Shown here: in pieces, positions 9,575 through 18,766 of the stretch
Numbering within the stretch: position 1 is the stretch's first letter
Layout: each line of letters opens with the position of its first letter
From: Lacibacter sediminis
GTDB taxonomy: Bacteria > Bacteroidota > Bacteroidia > Chitinophagales > Chitinophagaceae
Direction: 5' to 3'
NCBI RefSeq assembly: GCF_014168535.1
Contig: NZ_CP060007.1
Location: 5,055,653-5,119,652 of the forward strand
Length of the DNA stretch: 64,000 nt
The notes under the pieces: model-generated
What the model saw: the letters and a program-made list of their open reading frames with translations, nothing else
What the model was told of the DNA's origin: nothing
Database searches by the model: none
Made by a program: the position numbers and the translations under genes

Positions 9575-10621
9575 CTATTTTTTGAAATAAGGAGTGTGCC
9601 TGTCTGCAAAATCTTTATCTGCCTTATTGTATGTATTGATGATATTTGATTGCGTATCGCCAATAAACTTACCCGTGCTGTTAAAAGTATTTACAGCAGC
9701 ATTCATTTCGTTCACTGCTTTATTATAGGCATCAATATCCTGTTGTGTTCTGTCTCTTTGCGATTTGCTGTCGAATGATTTTTTTACTTTTTCAAAGTTT
9801 TCGCTCTTCAAAATAAAGTCGGTCATTTTTGGCACATCGTTTTCACTCATGCGTTTAAACTGGTTGAGTGCATACTTGCAGGCATTGGCAAGCGAAGGGT
9901 CACCTGAAAAGTTTTTCATTGTATCTAATACGGCAAGCCCTTCTTTCGCATAAGTGATCACTGCATTACGAGCCTGCTCAATATCAGTTACTTTATTTGT
10001 TTTGATAGCCTTGTTCAGTTCATTCCACTGCCAGTTGCATTTGAAGAACAGGAGATAAACAGTGTTTCGGTATTCAACCACATCGCCTGCCTTTTTCATT
10101 TTTTCTGCAAATTCATCTGTTCCTCCATCAACCAACTGTACATTATTTCTTGCGGCAAATTCTTTTGTTGCTAGCTGGCGTTTCATATTTGCTTCTGATA
10201 ATTTTTCTGAAGTTTTTTCCTGCAGCAAAAGATAAGCCTGCATTTCGTTGAACGATTGCTCGGCAATATCTTCCATGTTAACGATCTTCGCATAGTCTTC
10301 GCTGAAAACGAGGTATAACAGTTTCAGATAATCAATACTGCTTTGCCAAAGCGTTTTATCGCTTTTGTAAATTGGTAAGCCTATTACTTTGTTACGGCTG
10401 CTCACAATACCATCTAATACCTGTTGACGCATACGTTCAATTTTTTTAACCCTGCCGCTATGTGCCGCTGTGCTTATATAAGCCAGGTATTTTTGGTTGG
10501 CTTCCTCTTCAGCCTTCTCGATCATATTCATATACTCAACCGGGTTGTCCGGTTGTGCAGTTACGTTTACAAGACAAAATAGTTGAATCAAAAAAAAGAG
10601 TGTCAGATGTTTCGCTTTCAT
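9575..10621 (-). CDS. Secreted protein of unknown function, alpha-helical
   Basis: I do not recognise a family with confidence. The 348-aa product begins with a signal peptide (MKAKHLTLFFLIQLFCLVNVTAQ cut after AQ-like end; first 20 or so residues hydrophobic). The rest is highly charged and reads as long helices rich in Glu, Lys, Gln and Asn with few hydrophobic stretches, compatible with a periplasmic helical bundle. A Gln/Asn/Asp-rich helical segment (SQRDRTQQDIDAYNKAVNEM) is near the C-terminus. It lies 22 bases after the Prc-like protease gene and two bases before the archaemetzincin gene, so all three are probably co-transcribed; a role with these envelope proteases is only inferred from position. 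Confidence 0.6.
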   Translation of the reverse strand: MKAKHLTLFFLIQLFCLVNVTAQPDNPVEYMNMIEKAEEEANQKYLAYISTAAHSGRVKKIERMRQQVLDGIVSSRNKVIGLPIYKSDKTLWQSSIDYLKLLYLVFSEDYAKIVNMEDIAEQSFNEMQAYLLLQEKTSEKLSEANMKRQLATKEFAARNNVQLVDGGTDEFAEKMKKAGDVVEYRNTVYLLFFKCNWQWNELNKAIKTNKVTDIEQARNAVITYAKEGLAVLDTMKNFSGDPSLANACKYALNQFKRMSENDVPKMTDFILKSENFEKVKKSFDSKSQRDRTQQDIDAYNKAVNEMNAAVNTFNSTGKFIGDTQSNIINTYNKADKDFADRHTPYFKK

Positions 10622-10643
10622 ATGCTATTTTTATAATGAAGAT

Positions 10644-12722
10644 TTATTTTGTTGTCATTTGCATAACCAATTGGTAACAGATCTGGATATAAGGATCAGT
10701 AGAAATAAGTTCTTTTGTTTCTTCGTCTGATTCAGTGAGCCACTCACTTGCTTTCAATCGCTGCTTTCTTAATTGATGATTATCGACTGTAAAAACTGAA
10801 GCAGGCTGATACTCTTCAAAGAAAAGAATATACTCCTGCTGTTTCTTTTTCAGCATCAGCATGTCATCAAGCTTCAATGATATTTCTTTCAGCTGTTCAA
10901 TTGATTTCAGCCACAACACATATTCTTTTACTTTTTTAAAGTAGGTGGATGTATCAGTTGTTGAAAGAGCAACCTGCGTTAATTTTTCTTTACCTGTTGC
11001 TGCCAGTGGCTTGTAATATTTATTTGGCTCAATGGATGTGAGTTTGAACGAAGTTGTTTTGTCCTTCTCTTTTTCTCCAATTGATTGCAGCAGATCAGGC
11101 AACACAACATCGGGTTGCACACCTTGTTGCTGTGCGGTTGTACCGGTAAGCCTGTATAAAGCAGACGTTGTTATTTTCAAATAGCTTTCAGCCTTTACCT
11201 TACTGAATGTTTCATTGGTAACAGTTGTATCAAGTGGAAAAATGATCTGCCCCGTTGATTTTCCGTATGTAGTTGTACCGGCTATCACTGCACGGTTATA
11301 ATCCTGCATGGTTGCTGAAAAGGTTTCTGAAGCCGATGCACTGTATCCATTCACCATTACCAACAATGGTCCATCAAAAATGCGCCCGCTGTTGACATCT
11401 TTCAAGGTATAAGGTTTGGGCTCTTTTGTTTTTAATTGAGCCACCGGACCACCATCAATAAAAATTCCTGCGAGATCAACCGCTTCTTGCAAAGAACCTC
11501 CACCATTAAAACGGATATCAATAATAAGACCTTCAATATTTTCCTTTTTAAGTTTGATGATCTCTTTCGCTACATCATTGGCGCAACCATTGATACCGGC
11601 GCTTGTATTTTCCCAATCAAAATAAAAATCAGGAATTGAAATATAACCGATATTTTTTGTTCCTTTCAGCACATATCCCTGTACAACATCTTCTTCATCT
11701 TCTTCTGTTGAGAAACGTTCTTTATAAAGTGTGACTACTCTTGTTGTGCCATCAGGTTTTTTAACCGTTACAAGAAGTTTGTCTGACTTCATTTCACTCA
11801 TTACGCTATCAACTACCAACATAGCAGAGGTGCCGGTTTGTACAACTTGTTTACCGGGTTCCTGTATGGCAACAATTTTATCACCGGGGTTAATGGCTCC
11901 GCTTTTAAATGCCGAACTTCCCGGTTGCAACCGATCAATCACAACATCGCCATTTTCGTCTTGATCCAACTCAAAACCAAAACGTTTGGGTGTTTGTCCA
12001 ACTCCTTCATCAAAGCTTTCTTTTTCTTCTTCAGGCAAAAACACAGTATGAGGATCGTAACAGTTAGCCAATACCTTGCAGAAAAGATTACTGATAACTT
12101 CTTCGTTACGACCCGGTACTTGGGCTGTTGTCATCTTCTTTTGCGAAGATGTTTGTATCCGTTTCCGGAAAACATTTTCCAAACTGTCGATCAGTTTTTT
12201 TTGCGTAGCCCGCTCAGGAAACTCAGCAAGAATATCGGTTATCAGATCCAGCGTTTGCCACTTTACCTGTTTATAGAGCTTTTGTTGTTTTGCAGTAACT
12301 GACACAGAAAACGAGCTGTCGTCTTTCAACACAATTTTATCAGGTGCAGAAAAGTTGAAAGGCGTTTTGCAAATAAGTTGAATAAGCGAGTCGTTTTCAC
12401 GAACACGTTTCTTCATGATGGAAGCAGCTGTTTGCAGGAAATTTGTTTTGCGTTGAAGAATCTCTTCATCAAGTGTATTTCTGAAAGCTGAAAGTGTTGC
12501 AATATCATCGGCCTGGAAAATAAGATGATCTTTATCGGCCGCAGCAATGAATTGTTGAAATAAATATTGACTGAATGCATCATTCAATGGCTTTGGTTGA
12601 ATGTGAAATTTCTCCACCATTCTTGTAATAAGAAAAGCCTGTTGCATTGCTTTTGGAAAATCCTGGGCACGAACCGTAAAGATGTTTGTAACAAAAAGGA
12701 GGATCAGCAATAAACCCTTCAT
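10644..12722 (-). CDS. Carboxy-terminal processing protease (Prc/Tsp-like, S41)
   Basis: The 692-aa product has a signal peptide (first 19 residues), an N-terminal helical region, a PDZ domain (around residues 240-330; FGFELDQDENGDVVIDRLQPG), an S41 peptidase core and a long helical C-terminal domain as in E. coli Prc. The nucleophile lies in SASASE (about residue 461) and the general-base Lys in TYGKSTGQ about 25 residues on, the spacing known for the Ser-Lys dyad of CtpA/Prc. IRFNGGGSLQEAVDLAG forms the oxyanion region. Expected role: periplasmic cleavage of envelope proteins from their C-termini. Length matches the Prc branch rather than the shorter CtpA branch. It is the first gene of the group that continues into the unknown helical protein and the archaemetzincin. 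Confidence 0.92.
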   Translation of the reverse strand: MKGLLLILLFVTNIFTVRAQDFPKAMQQAFLITRMVEKFHIQPKPLNDAFSQYLFQQFIAAADKDHLIFQADDIATLSAFRNTLDEEILQRKTNFLQTAASIMKKRVRENDSLIQLICKTPFNFSAPDKIVLKDDSSFSVSVTAKQQKLYKQVKWQTLDLITDILAEFPERATQKKLIDSLENVFRKRIQTSSQKKMTTAQVPGRNEEVISNLFCKVLANCYDPHTVFLPEEEKESFDEGVGQTPKRFGFELDQDENGDVVIDRLQPGSSAFKSGAINPGDKIVAIQEPGKQVVQTGTSAMLVVDSVMSEMKSDKLLVTVKKPDGTTRVVTLYKERFSTEEDEEDVVQGYVLKGTKNIGYISIPDFYFDWENTSAGINGCANDVAKEIIKLKKENIEGLIIDIRFNGGGSLQEAVDLAGIFIDGGPVAQLKTKEPKPYTLKDVNSGRIFDGPLLVMVNGYSASASETFSATMQDYNRAVIAGTTTYGKSTGQIIFPLDTTVTNETFSKVKAESYLKITTSALYRLTGTTAQQQGVQPDVVLPDLLQSIGEKEKDKTTSFKLTSIEPNKYYKPLAATGKEKLTQVALSTTDTSTYFKKVKEYVLWLKSIEQLKEISLKLDDMLMLKKKQQEYILFFEEYQPASVFTVDNHQLRKQRLKASEWLTESDEETKELISTDPYIQICYQLVMQMTTK

Positions 12723-12787
12723 TTTAAATGCTGTGTTTTTGGTCAGGAAAAATAATTGAAATCTCTGGTTTTTTAGGTGATTGTGGA

Positions 12788-14800
12788 TTAATAATCGACC
12801 AGTTTTTGCAACACTTCGTGCAGTCTTGCTTTTGCCAAGAAGTTTTGTTCCAGTTCAATATTGAAAGGAATAGGTGTATCCAAACTTGCACAACGCATCA
12901 CCGGTGCATCCAGTAATTCAAAACAATGCTCAGCGATCCATGCTGCAATTTCACCACCAATACCACCGATCAACGTGTCTTCATGCAACAATAACACACG
13001 ACCGGTGCGTTGCACGGCTGCACGGATGGCTGCATAATCCAACGGAGCAAGCGAACGTAAGTCGAGTATGTCAATTGAAATTTCCGGATGCTCGGCTGCA
13101 TAATCTTCGGCCCAATGCACCGCTGCACCATAAGTAATGATCGCTACTTCATCACCACTTCTTACATGACGAGCCTTGCCAATTTCAATTTCATAATATT
13201 CTTCAGGCACTTGTCCGCTTATTGCACGGTACAATGCTTTGTGTTCAAAATATAAAACAGGATTGGGATCATTGATGGCAGCGATCAGCAAACCTTTTGC
13301 ATCCATTGGCGTTGATGGATATACAATTTTCAAACCTGGTGTTTTGGTAAACCACGCTTCATTGCTTTGCGAGTGAAACGGACCAGCGCCAAGGCCGCCA
13401 CCTGTGGGCATTCGAATCACTACATCAGCATTTTGTCCCCAGCGGTAATGGATCTTGGCGAGATTATTTACGATTTGATTAAAGCCTACTGTAACAAAAT
13501 CAGCGAACTGCATTTCCATAATGCCTTTGTAACCTTCCAGACTTAAACCGAGTGCTGCACCAACAATGGCGCTCTCGCAAATAGGTGTGTTGCGCACACG
13601 CTCTTTGCCAAACTCCTGTACAAGCCCTTCTGTTATTTTAAATGCACCACCATATTCAGCAATATCCTGTCCCATCAAAACAAGATTGGGATGTTGGGTC
13701 ATGCTTTGATGAAGGGCTTCTTTGATAGCATCAACGAAACGTTTGTCGTGAGTGGTGAGTGGTGAGTGGTGAGTGATGTCCGAATGATCGATCTTTACTA
13801 TCGACTTATTCCTATCGGCTATCGGCTGAAAAAGATCATCCAACTCTTCTTCCGTATCTACTTCCATTGGCTTCGCTTGATTCGCCAAGAGAAGCTCACT
13901 ATCAATTAAGTTTTTCAATTCTGCTCGGATCGATATTACATCGTCTTCTGTTAACACCGCTTCACTCAATAAATAATTTTCATAGTTTTTGATGGGATCT
14001 TTTTCTTCCCAAATCTCAAACAAATGCTTGGGTACATATTTTGTGCCGCTGGCTTCTTCATGTCCACGCATGCGGAAGGTCATACATTCGATCAAATATG
14101 GTTTCTGATGTTCGATGCAATATTCACGCACTCCTTTGATAGTATCCATCACCGAAAGAATATTATTGCCATAGATCTTCACCCCATCCATGCCATAACC
14201 TCTTGCACGTTCCACTAAACTTTCGCAACGGTATTGTTCGTTGGTAGGTGTGCTCAACCCATAGCCGTTGTTTTCAATGATAAAGATCACGGGCAGATCC
14301 CATACAGCAGCCACATTCAATGCTTCATGAAAATCGCCTTCGCTGGTACCGCCTTCACCGGTAAACGCAAGCGAAACCTTTTTATCCTTTCTTAATTTAT
14401 GAGCTAATGCCACCCCATCAGCAATGGCCAGTTGCGGACCGAGATGCGAGATCATACCACAAACATGATGCTCTTTACTGCCGAAATGAAAACTGCGTTC
14501 ACGTCCTTTGCTGTACCCTTCTTTGTTACCCTGCCATTGCATAAAGAGTTTGTGCAGCGGCATATTCCGTGTGGTGAACACACCAAGATTTCGGTGTAAG
14601 GGCATGATCCATTCGTCAGAATCCAGCGCTAACGTGGCTCCCACGGCAATTGCTTCCTGGCCAATTCCACTAAACCATTTGCTAATTTTTCCCTGCCTGA
14701 GCAATAAAAGCATCTTTTCTTCGATTAATCTGGGGTACAGCAAGCTTCTATAAATACTCGTTAACTCGGTATTGGTAAGGTTTTTGCGTTCGAAGAGCAT
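12788..14800 (-). CDS. 2-oxoacid dehydrogenase E1, alpha and beta subunits fused
   Basis: The 670-aa protein joins an E1 alpha half (residues about 1-325) to an E1 beta half (about 345-670). The alpha half has the thiamine diphosphate motif (GEGGTSEGDFHEALN to IIENNGYGLS). The beta half has the typical MGQDIAEYGGAFKITEGL and PIVGAALG-like stretches. Such fusions are common in Bacteroidetes and act as E1 of branched-chain 2-oxoacid or related dehydrogenase complexes, with E2 and E3 elsewhere. ATG at 14800 is preferred over a TTG at 14812. The linker between halves contains an in-frame tandem heptad repeat (13748-13775). The start codon lies only 18 bases from the divergent gene at 14819, so their promoters must overlap one another or the neighbouring coding sequence. 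Confidence 0.9.
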   Translation of the reverse strand: MLFERKNLTNTELTSIYRSLLYPRLIEEKMLLLLRQGKISKWFSGIGQEAIAVGATLALDSDEWIMPLHRNLGVFTTRNMPLHKLFMQWQGNKEGYSKGRERSFHFGSKEHHVCGMISHLGPQLAIADGVALAHKLRKDKKVSLAFTGEGGTSEGDFHEALNVAAVWDLPVIFIIENNGYGLSTPTNEQYRCESLVERARGYGMDGVKIYGNNILSVMDTIKGVREYCIEHQKPYLIECMTFRMRGHEEASGTKYVPKHLFEIWEEKDPIKNYENYLLSEAVLTEDDVISIRAELKNLIDSELLLANQAKPMEVDTEEELDDLFQPIADRNKSIVKIDHSDITHHSPLTTHDKRFVDAIKEALHQSMTQHPNLVLMGQDIAEYGGAFKITEGLVQEFGKERVRNTPICESAIVGAALGLSLEGYKGIMEMQFADFVTVGFNQIVNNLAKIHYRWGQNADVVIRMPTGGGLGAGPFHSQSNEAWFTKTPGLKIVYPSTPMDAKGLLIAAINDPNPVLYFEHKALYRAISGQVPEEYYEIEIGKARHVRSGDEVAIITYGAAVHWAEDYAAEHPEISIDILDLRSLAPLDYAAIRAAVQRTGRVLLLHEDTLIGGIGGEIAAWIAEHCFELLDAPVMRCASLDTPIPFNIELEQNFLAKARLHEVLQKLVDY
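13748..13775. repeat. Four tandem copies of GTGAGTG inside the E1 fusion gene
   Basis: Four perfect copies of the heptamer GTGAGTG stand head to tail (13748, 13755, 13762, 13769). On the coding strand they read CACTCAC and encode the low-complexity linker segment THHSPLTTH between the alpha and beta halves. Short tandem heptamers of this kind are familiar from Bacteroidetes intergenic DNA; here they are inside a coding sequence, at the one place that tolerates extra residues. Confidence 0.85.
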
Positions 14801-14818
14801 TTTAAAATTCAATATCTG

Positions 14819-15196
14819 ATGAGAAACAAAGTTCAGGTTTCGTTCTGTTTAAAAAAGGATTTTCTTTTACTAATGTTTGTAATCGGTTGCCAGCTTCCGG
14901 CAACGATAAGGGCACAAGGTCAATCTGCCGAGAACAGCAATACCAAAGTCATTATTAAATCAGCTGAATTAAAGGTGAAACAGCAGGGCAGTAACTGGCA
15001 ATTTGCCTTTCCCCGCATTCAGTTCAGGTCAGCACTGAAAGTGACCAACAGTAATGGAGCTGTGGTAAAAGCAGTAATGGTTGATGAAGGATTGGAAGCC
15101 ATCAATGTTTCACTCAACAATCTGCCCAAAGGCATTTATCAATGTGTGTTGGAAAACCGCACGCAACGGTTTGCAGCCAGAGTAATGGTTCGTTAA
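14819..15196 (+). CDS. Small secreted protein resembling a lone T9SS sorting domain
   Basis: The 125-aa product has a signal peptide (hydrophobic core FLLLMFVIG, cleavage near IRAQ) followed by about 95 residues. The last 70 have the strand pattern of a T9SS type A C-terminal domain: a segment like LKVTNSNGAVVKAVMVDEG, then INVSLNNLPKGIYQCVLENR, then RFAARVMVR. In the usual family this domain is the tail of a large cargo protein; here it is nearly the whole protein. It could be a degenerate remnant, a small surface protein, or a decoy/partner of the T9SS machinery. ATG 14819 is used; ATG 14873 would give a signal peptide with no basic residues. It converges on the next gene with a single base between stop codons. 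Confidence 0.6.
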   Translation: MRNKVQVSFCLKKDFLLLMFVIGCQLPATIRAQGQSAENSNTKVIIKSAELKVKQQGSNWQFAFPRIQFRSALKVTNSNGAVVKAVMVDEGLEAINVSLNNLPKGIYQCVLENRTQRFAARVMVR

Positions 15197-15197
15197 T

Positions 15198-15557
15198 TTA
15201 TTTATTCTCCTTCCCTTCTTCTTTCAACACCATCTTGTGTACAATGGAGTTGATGATGGATAAACAGATGCTGAACAGTAATGCATACCAAAAGCCATCA
15301 ACAATAAATCCTTTTACAAAATAAGCATCGAGCAGGATGATACAGGCGTTGATCACAAACAGGAACAAGCCTAATGTAAAGATGGTGGCAGGCAACGTAA
15401 ACAGTACAAGAATAGGTTTCACCACCGCATCGAGCAGTGCTAACACAAATGCCACTGCAATTGCCGTAAAGAAATGATTGATGCTGATACCTGGTAACAG
15501 GTAAGCTAATACAAAGGCGTTAACAGCGGTAATTAGAACTTTTAAGACAAACTTCAT
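15198..15557 (-). CDS. Small membrane protein, phage-holin-family-4-like
   Basis: The 119-aa product has four hydrophobic segments with the layout of the PF04020 family (small tetraspan membrane proteins, often labelled phage holin family protein). Visible landmarks are the first segment with NAFVLAYLLPGI, a middle ALLDAVVKPILVLFTLPATI and a basic tail KEEGKENK. The family label is historical: there are no phage genes nearby, and these proteins are common in ordinary chromosomes with unknown function. It probably has its own promoter in the 130 bases between its start and the TonB receptor stop. Confidence 0.8.
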   Translation of the reverse strand: MKFVLKVLITAVNAFVLAYLLPGISINHFFTAIAVAFVLALLDAVVKPILVLFTLPATIFTLGLFLFVINACIILLDAYFVKGFIVDGFWYALLFSICLSIINSIVHKMVLKEEGKENK

Positions 15558-15631
15558 ACGTTATTGCTTTCTGATAAAGGAAACTAAAGATACTATTTAC
15601 TGCTAATGATTTTCCAAATTATATAAATGTA

Positions 15632-15665
15632 AAACCGGCTTGCTTAATTGAAAGCAAGCCGGTTT
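15632..15665. terminator. Bidirectional-looking hairpin after the TonB receptor gene
   Basis: A perfect 14-bp stem AAACCGGCTTGCTT (15632-15645) pairs with 15652-15665 around loop AATTGA. It lies 20 bases past the TonB receptor stop on the minus strand and runs into TTTT-A there. On the plus strand the arm itself ends in TTT. Confidence 0.85.
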
Positions 15666-15685
15666 GTATATACCTATCAGTTGAA

Positions 15686-18514
15686 TTACTTGATGTTAAA
15701 TGAAACCCGTGCAAAGACAAACCTTCCGTTAAATCCCATTTGCTGTACACGACGACTGTACATAAATCTTCCTAACGACATGTTGCTTGAATGTTTGTGC
15801 AGATCCTGGTATTCATCAAACAGATTATTTGCACCGGCAGTAACTGTAAAGAACTTGCCTATCTCATAACTCACAGAAATATCTGTTACCGTTTTTGGTG
15901 CAAACTCCTGGTCAAGCGTTTCACGTTGATTATTATTAAATGCATTCATTGGAAAAGCACCCGGGTTAGCAGGATTTATACTTGGATCGAGATAAGTAAC
16001 TTTTCCAAAATAGGCCGTACGCAACATTACCCCTAGTTTTTTGAACTTATAATTCAACATAAAACTTGCTTTTGATTGTGGGTTGGCCACTTCAATACGA
16101 CTTTGATCTTCACGATTAAAATAATTACCGAGCTGACCACTGTTGATCAAAACCTGGCTTGCTTTGATGATCGGCTTTCCATCTGCACCTTTACGAACTT
16201 CGTTCTTAATAAATGTTGCCGCCGCTGTAAAACGGAATTTATGTTCTCTTGCAATGTTGAATGAATAATTCACCACCGCTTCTATTCCTTTGTTACGTGT
16301 ATCAATTGCATTGGTAAAGAAGTTGGCTGTTTGTGCACCTGCTGCACTTAGCAAAGCCTGCAATGCAGGATCGTTACCACCGTTAAAATTGTTGGTTAAT
16401 ACAATTCTGTTATCGATCTCAATAATATAACCATCCACTGTTATTTCAAGACCGGTAAACGGTTTTGCTGTAATGCCTGCACTATAGTTTCTGCTTGTTT
16501 CCTGTTTTAATTCCGGTATACCAAGAATTTTTGCAGGTGCACTTCCATTTGGAAATGTTCCGCTTTCAGTTGCTACTAATCCACCCGGGCCTGAAACAAA
16601 CAACGTGTTTGTTTTTGCATAAAAACGTTGCTGCATACTTGGTGCTCTGAAACCTGAACTTGCTGCTGCACGGATTGTAAACTTATCGGCGATCTTATAA
16701 CGGGAAGCGAGTTTGTAATTCAACGTGCTGCCAAAGTCGCTGTAGTTTTCAAAACGCAATGCTCCTTCAACCATCCACTCTCTTGTGAAATCCTGCTCCA
16801 CATCAGCATACAATGCAATGTTATTTCTGCTGAAAGTTCCTGCAAACGGAGGTGTAAAGCCTGCAAATACCTGTGCGCCTGCTGCTGCACCGGACGGTAC
16901 GTCGTAATTCCTGTAGGATGATTCCTCGCCGGCTTTCTGTCCGTACTGATCAACCCTCAGTTCAGAACCAAATGCCAGATTCATGCCATGCAGTACATTA
17001 AAATTCCTGCTGAAATCGATATTGGAAGTGATCTGTTGAAACTTCAATTCACCTGCATTAAATTTTGTTTGAGCATTGGTTGGTGTTTGCACAGCAAACT
17101 GCGAATAGTTCACAGAATTATCAACCGTAAAACCAAATGTGTTTACACCAAAGGTTTCACTGAAGCTTGCATTCCATTGTCCCACTTTTCCTTCAAATGC
17201 TGCGGATATAGAATAATCCTGGATGTTTGTTTGAATGAGCGGAAGAAATCCTTCAGGATAAAGTTCTAACGCTTCACCTCTGTAAGTTGAACCTGCACCG
17301 CTGAATACTGAACTCGGGTATCTGTAAAAACCTGCGGCCTCACCATTTTTCTTATTGTATCCACCAAACACATTCAGGTTCCAGCCACCACCTAACGGAA
17401 ACTGGCTGTTAACCATCAAAGAACCACCGGCAATTTTAGAGTTACCGATACGCATGTCAAATGTATTACGGTTGGTTCCTCTTGCTGCCATGATGCTGTC
17501 GTCTTTATTTTGTCCTCCAACCGATGGATAGATCTGTCCTGTGTATGTGCCGGTGCGGTTACTGAAATCACGCAGATTGTATTCACCACTGAAATTCATG
17601 TACCCTTGATTTTTAAATCCAATACCATAATTCAATCCGGCCTGGAACGTACCACCATCATTCACCTTTTGATCGGGAGCCTCGCCTCTGTTTGTGGTTT
17701 TAAATAATGCATAATCTTTTGGGTAAGCAGTAATATTTTGTCCGTATGAAACACTGCCATTCAGAATGCCTGTACTTTTTTTCAATACAATATTTATTAC
17801 ACCTGCTATGGCATCGCTACCATATTGTGCTGCTGCACCATCACGTAATACTTCCACACGTTCAATTGCGGTTACCGGAATTGCACTCAGATCTGTTCCC
17901 ACCTGTCCACGGTTTACAGTCCCGTTTACGTTTACCAATGCACTTTGGTGACGTCGTTTTCCGTTGATCAAAACAAGGATCTGATCTGTACCCAAACCTC
18001 TTAGTTGAGCGGGATCCACATGATCTGTTCCATCAGCAATAGTTTGTCGGCTACTTTGAAAGGATGGCGCAACATAAGTAAGTATCTGGTTCAGATCTGT
18101 CTGCCCCACCTGGTTAGCAATTTGCGTGATGGGGATGATGTCAACCGCAACCGGTGTCTCAGTTCTTGTTCGGCTAAGATTGCGGCTGCCAACCACAACA
18201 ATATCGGTTAACTGTTCTGTTGGTACGAGCGAAATTTCAAGTCCTGATGTTACAGAAGAAATAGCAATGTCTTTGCTTTCATAACCTACATAACTTATGG
18301 TGATTGTTTTTGCCTGGTCAGAAACAGACAACGAAAACTCACCGGCCGTATTGGTGCTTGTTCCTCCCGTTCCTCCCTTTACCACAACGGATGCGCCTTG
18401 CAGTGGTTGCTTTGTTTTGTAGTCTTTAACCGTACCGGTAATAACTTTTTGTGCCACAGAAAAGATTGGCAGAAATAATAACACGATGTAGAAGATTCTC
18501 TTGCTCATATGCAT
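15686..18514 (-). CDS. TonB-dependent outer-membrane receptor with CarboxypepD-like domain
   Basis: The 942-aa product starts with a signal peptide (cut near SVAQ), then a carboxypeptidase-regulatory-like beta-sandwich domain (VITGTVKDYKTKQPLQGASV, residues about 20-105), then a TonB plug (VVVGSRNLSRTRTETPVAVD to YGSDAIAGVINIVLK, about 105-235) and a long outer-membrane beta-barrel ending in the aromatic-type strand RFVFARVSFNIK. This is the SusC-like layout, although no susD-like gene is adjacent, so a nutrient or siderophore substrate cannot be named. Two start codons lie six bases apart (18514 and 18508); either gives the signal peptide. No TonB box or FecR/sigma partner was seen in the flanks. 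Confidence 0.93.
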   Translation of the reverse strand: MHMSKRIFYIVLLFLPIFSVAQKVITGTVKDYKTKQPLQGASVVVKGGTGGTSTNTAGEFSLSVSDQAKTITISYVGYESKDIAISSVTSGLEISLVPTEQLTDIVVVGSRNLSRTRTETPVAVDIIPITQIANQVGQTDLNQILTYVAPSFQSSRQTIADGTDHVDPAQLRGLGTDQILVLINGKRRHQSALVNVNGTVNRGQVGTDLSAIPVTAIERVEVLRDGAAAQYGSDAIAGVINIVLKKSTGILNGSVSYGQNITAYPKDYALFKTTNRGEAPDQKVNDGGTFQAGLNYGIGFKNQGYMNFSGEYNLRDFSNRTGTYTGQIYPSVGGQNKDDSIMAARGTNRNTFDMRIGNSKIAGGSLMVNSQFPLGGGWNLNVFGGYNKKNGEAAGFYRYPSSVFSGAGSTYRGEALELYPEGFLPLIQTNIQDYSISAAFEGKVGQWNASFSETFGVNTFGFTVDNSVNYSQFAVQTPTNAQTKFNAGELKFQQITSNIDFSRNFNVLHGMNLAFGSELRVDQYGQKAGEESSYRNYDVPSGAAAGAQVFAGFTPPFAGTFSRNNIALYADVEQDFTREWMVEGALRFENYSDFGSTLNYKLASRYKIADKFTIRAAASSGFRAPSMQQRFYAKTNTLFVSGPGGLVATESGTFPNGSAPAKILGIPELKQETSRNYSAGITAKPFTGLEITVDGYIIEIDNRIVLTNNFNGGNDPALQALLSAAGAQTANFFTNAIDTRNKGIEAVVNYSFNIAREHKFRFTAAATFIKNEVRKGADGKPIIKASQVLINSGQLGNYFNREDQSRIEVANPQSKASFMLNYKFKKLGVMLRTAYFGKVTYLDPSINPANPGAFPMNAFNNNQRETLDQEFAPKTVTDISVSYEIGKFFTVTAGANNLFDEYQDLHKHSSNMSLGRFMYSRRVQQMGFNGRFVFARVSFNIK

Positions 18515-18710
18515 TTGCTTTAGTTAGTGAAATAATAAGGGGACGGAACTACAATGTGAATAGAGAGGGGATCAGGTAAGGAGTTTCACACAGATAAGAA
18601 ACAGCTAATTCCTATATGAAATTTAAGCATTAATAGCCGAAAAAAAATGGATAGCTGTTATTTATTTTTCGACGGCATAGAACAGGTATCGGTGAGCAGT
18701 ATGCGTAAAA

Positions 18711-18747
18711 AACAAAAGCATCTTACTTTGAGTAAAATGCTTTTGTT
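18711..18747 (-). terminator. Terminator after the inactive M16 gene
   Basis: Arms AACAAAAGCAT (18711-18721) and ATGCTTTTGTT (18737-18747) pair. After one mismatch the inner arms TTACT and AGTAA pair around loop TTG. On the minus strand the stem is followed by TTTTTT. It begins 20 bases after the stop codon. Confidence 0.85.
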
Positions 18748-18766
18748 GAAGTAGAATAGAAATTCG

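Noticed and set aside
11838..12302. Plus-strand frame of 154 codons opposite the Prc-like gene
   Set aside because: Shadow of a well-supported protease gene; the translated sequence has no domain or signal pattern.
15198..15557. Prophage holin
   Set aside because: Only the family name links it to phage; there are no lysis, capsid or integrase genes nearby.
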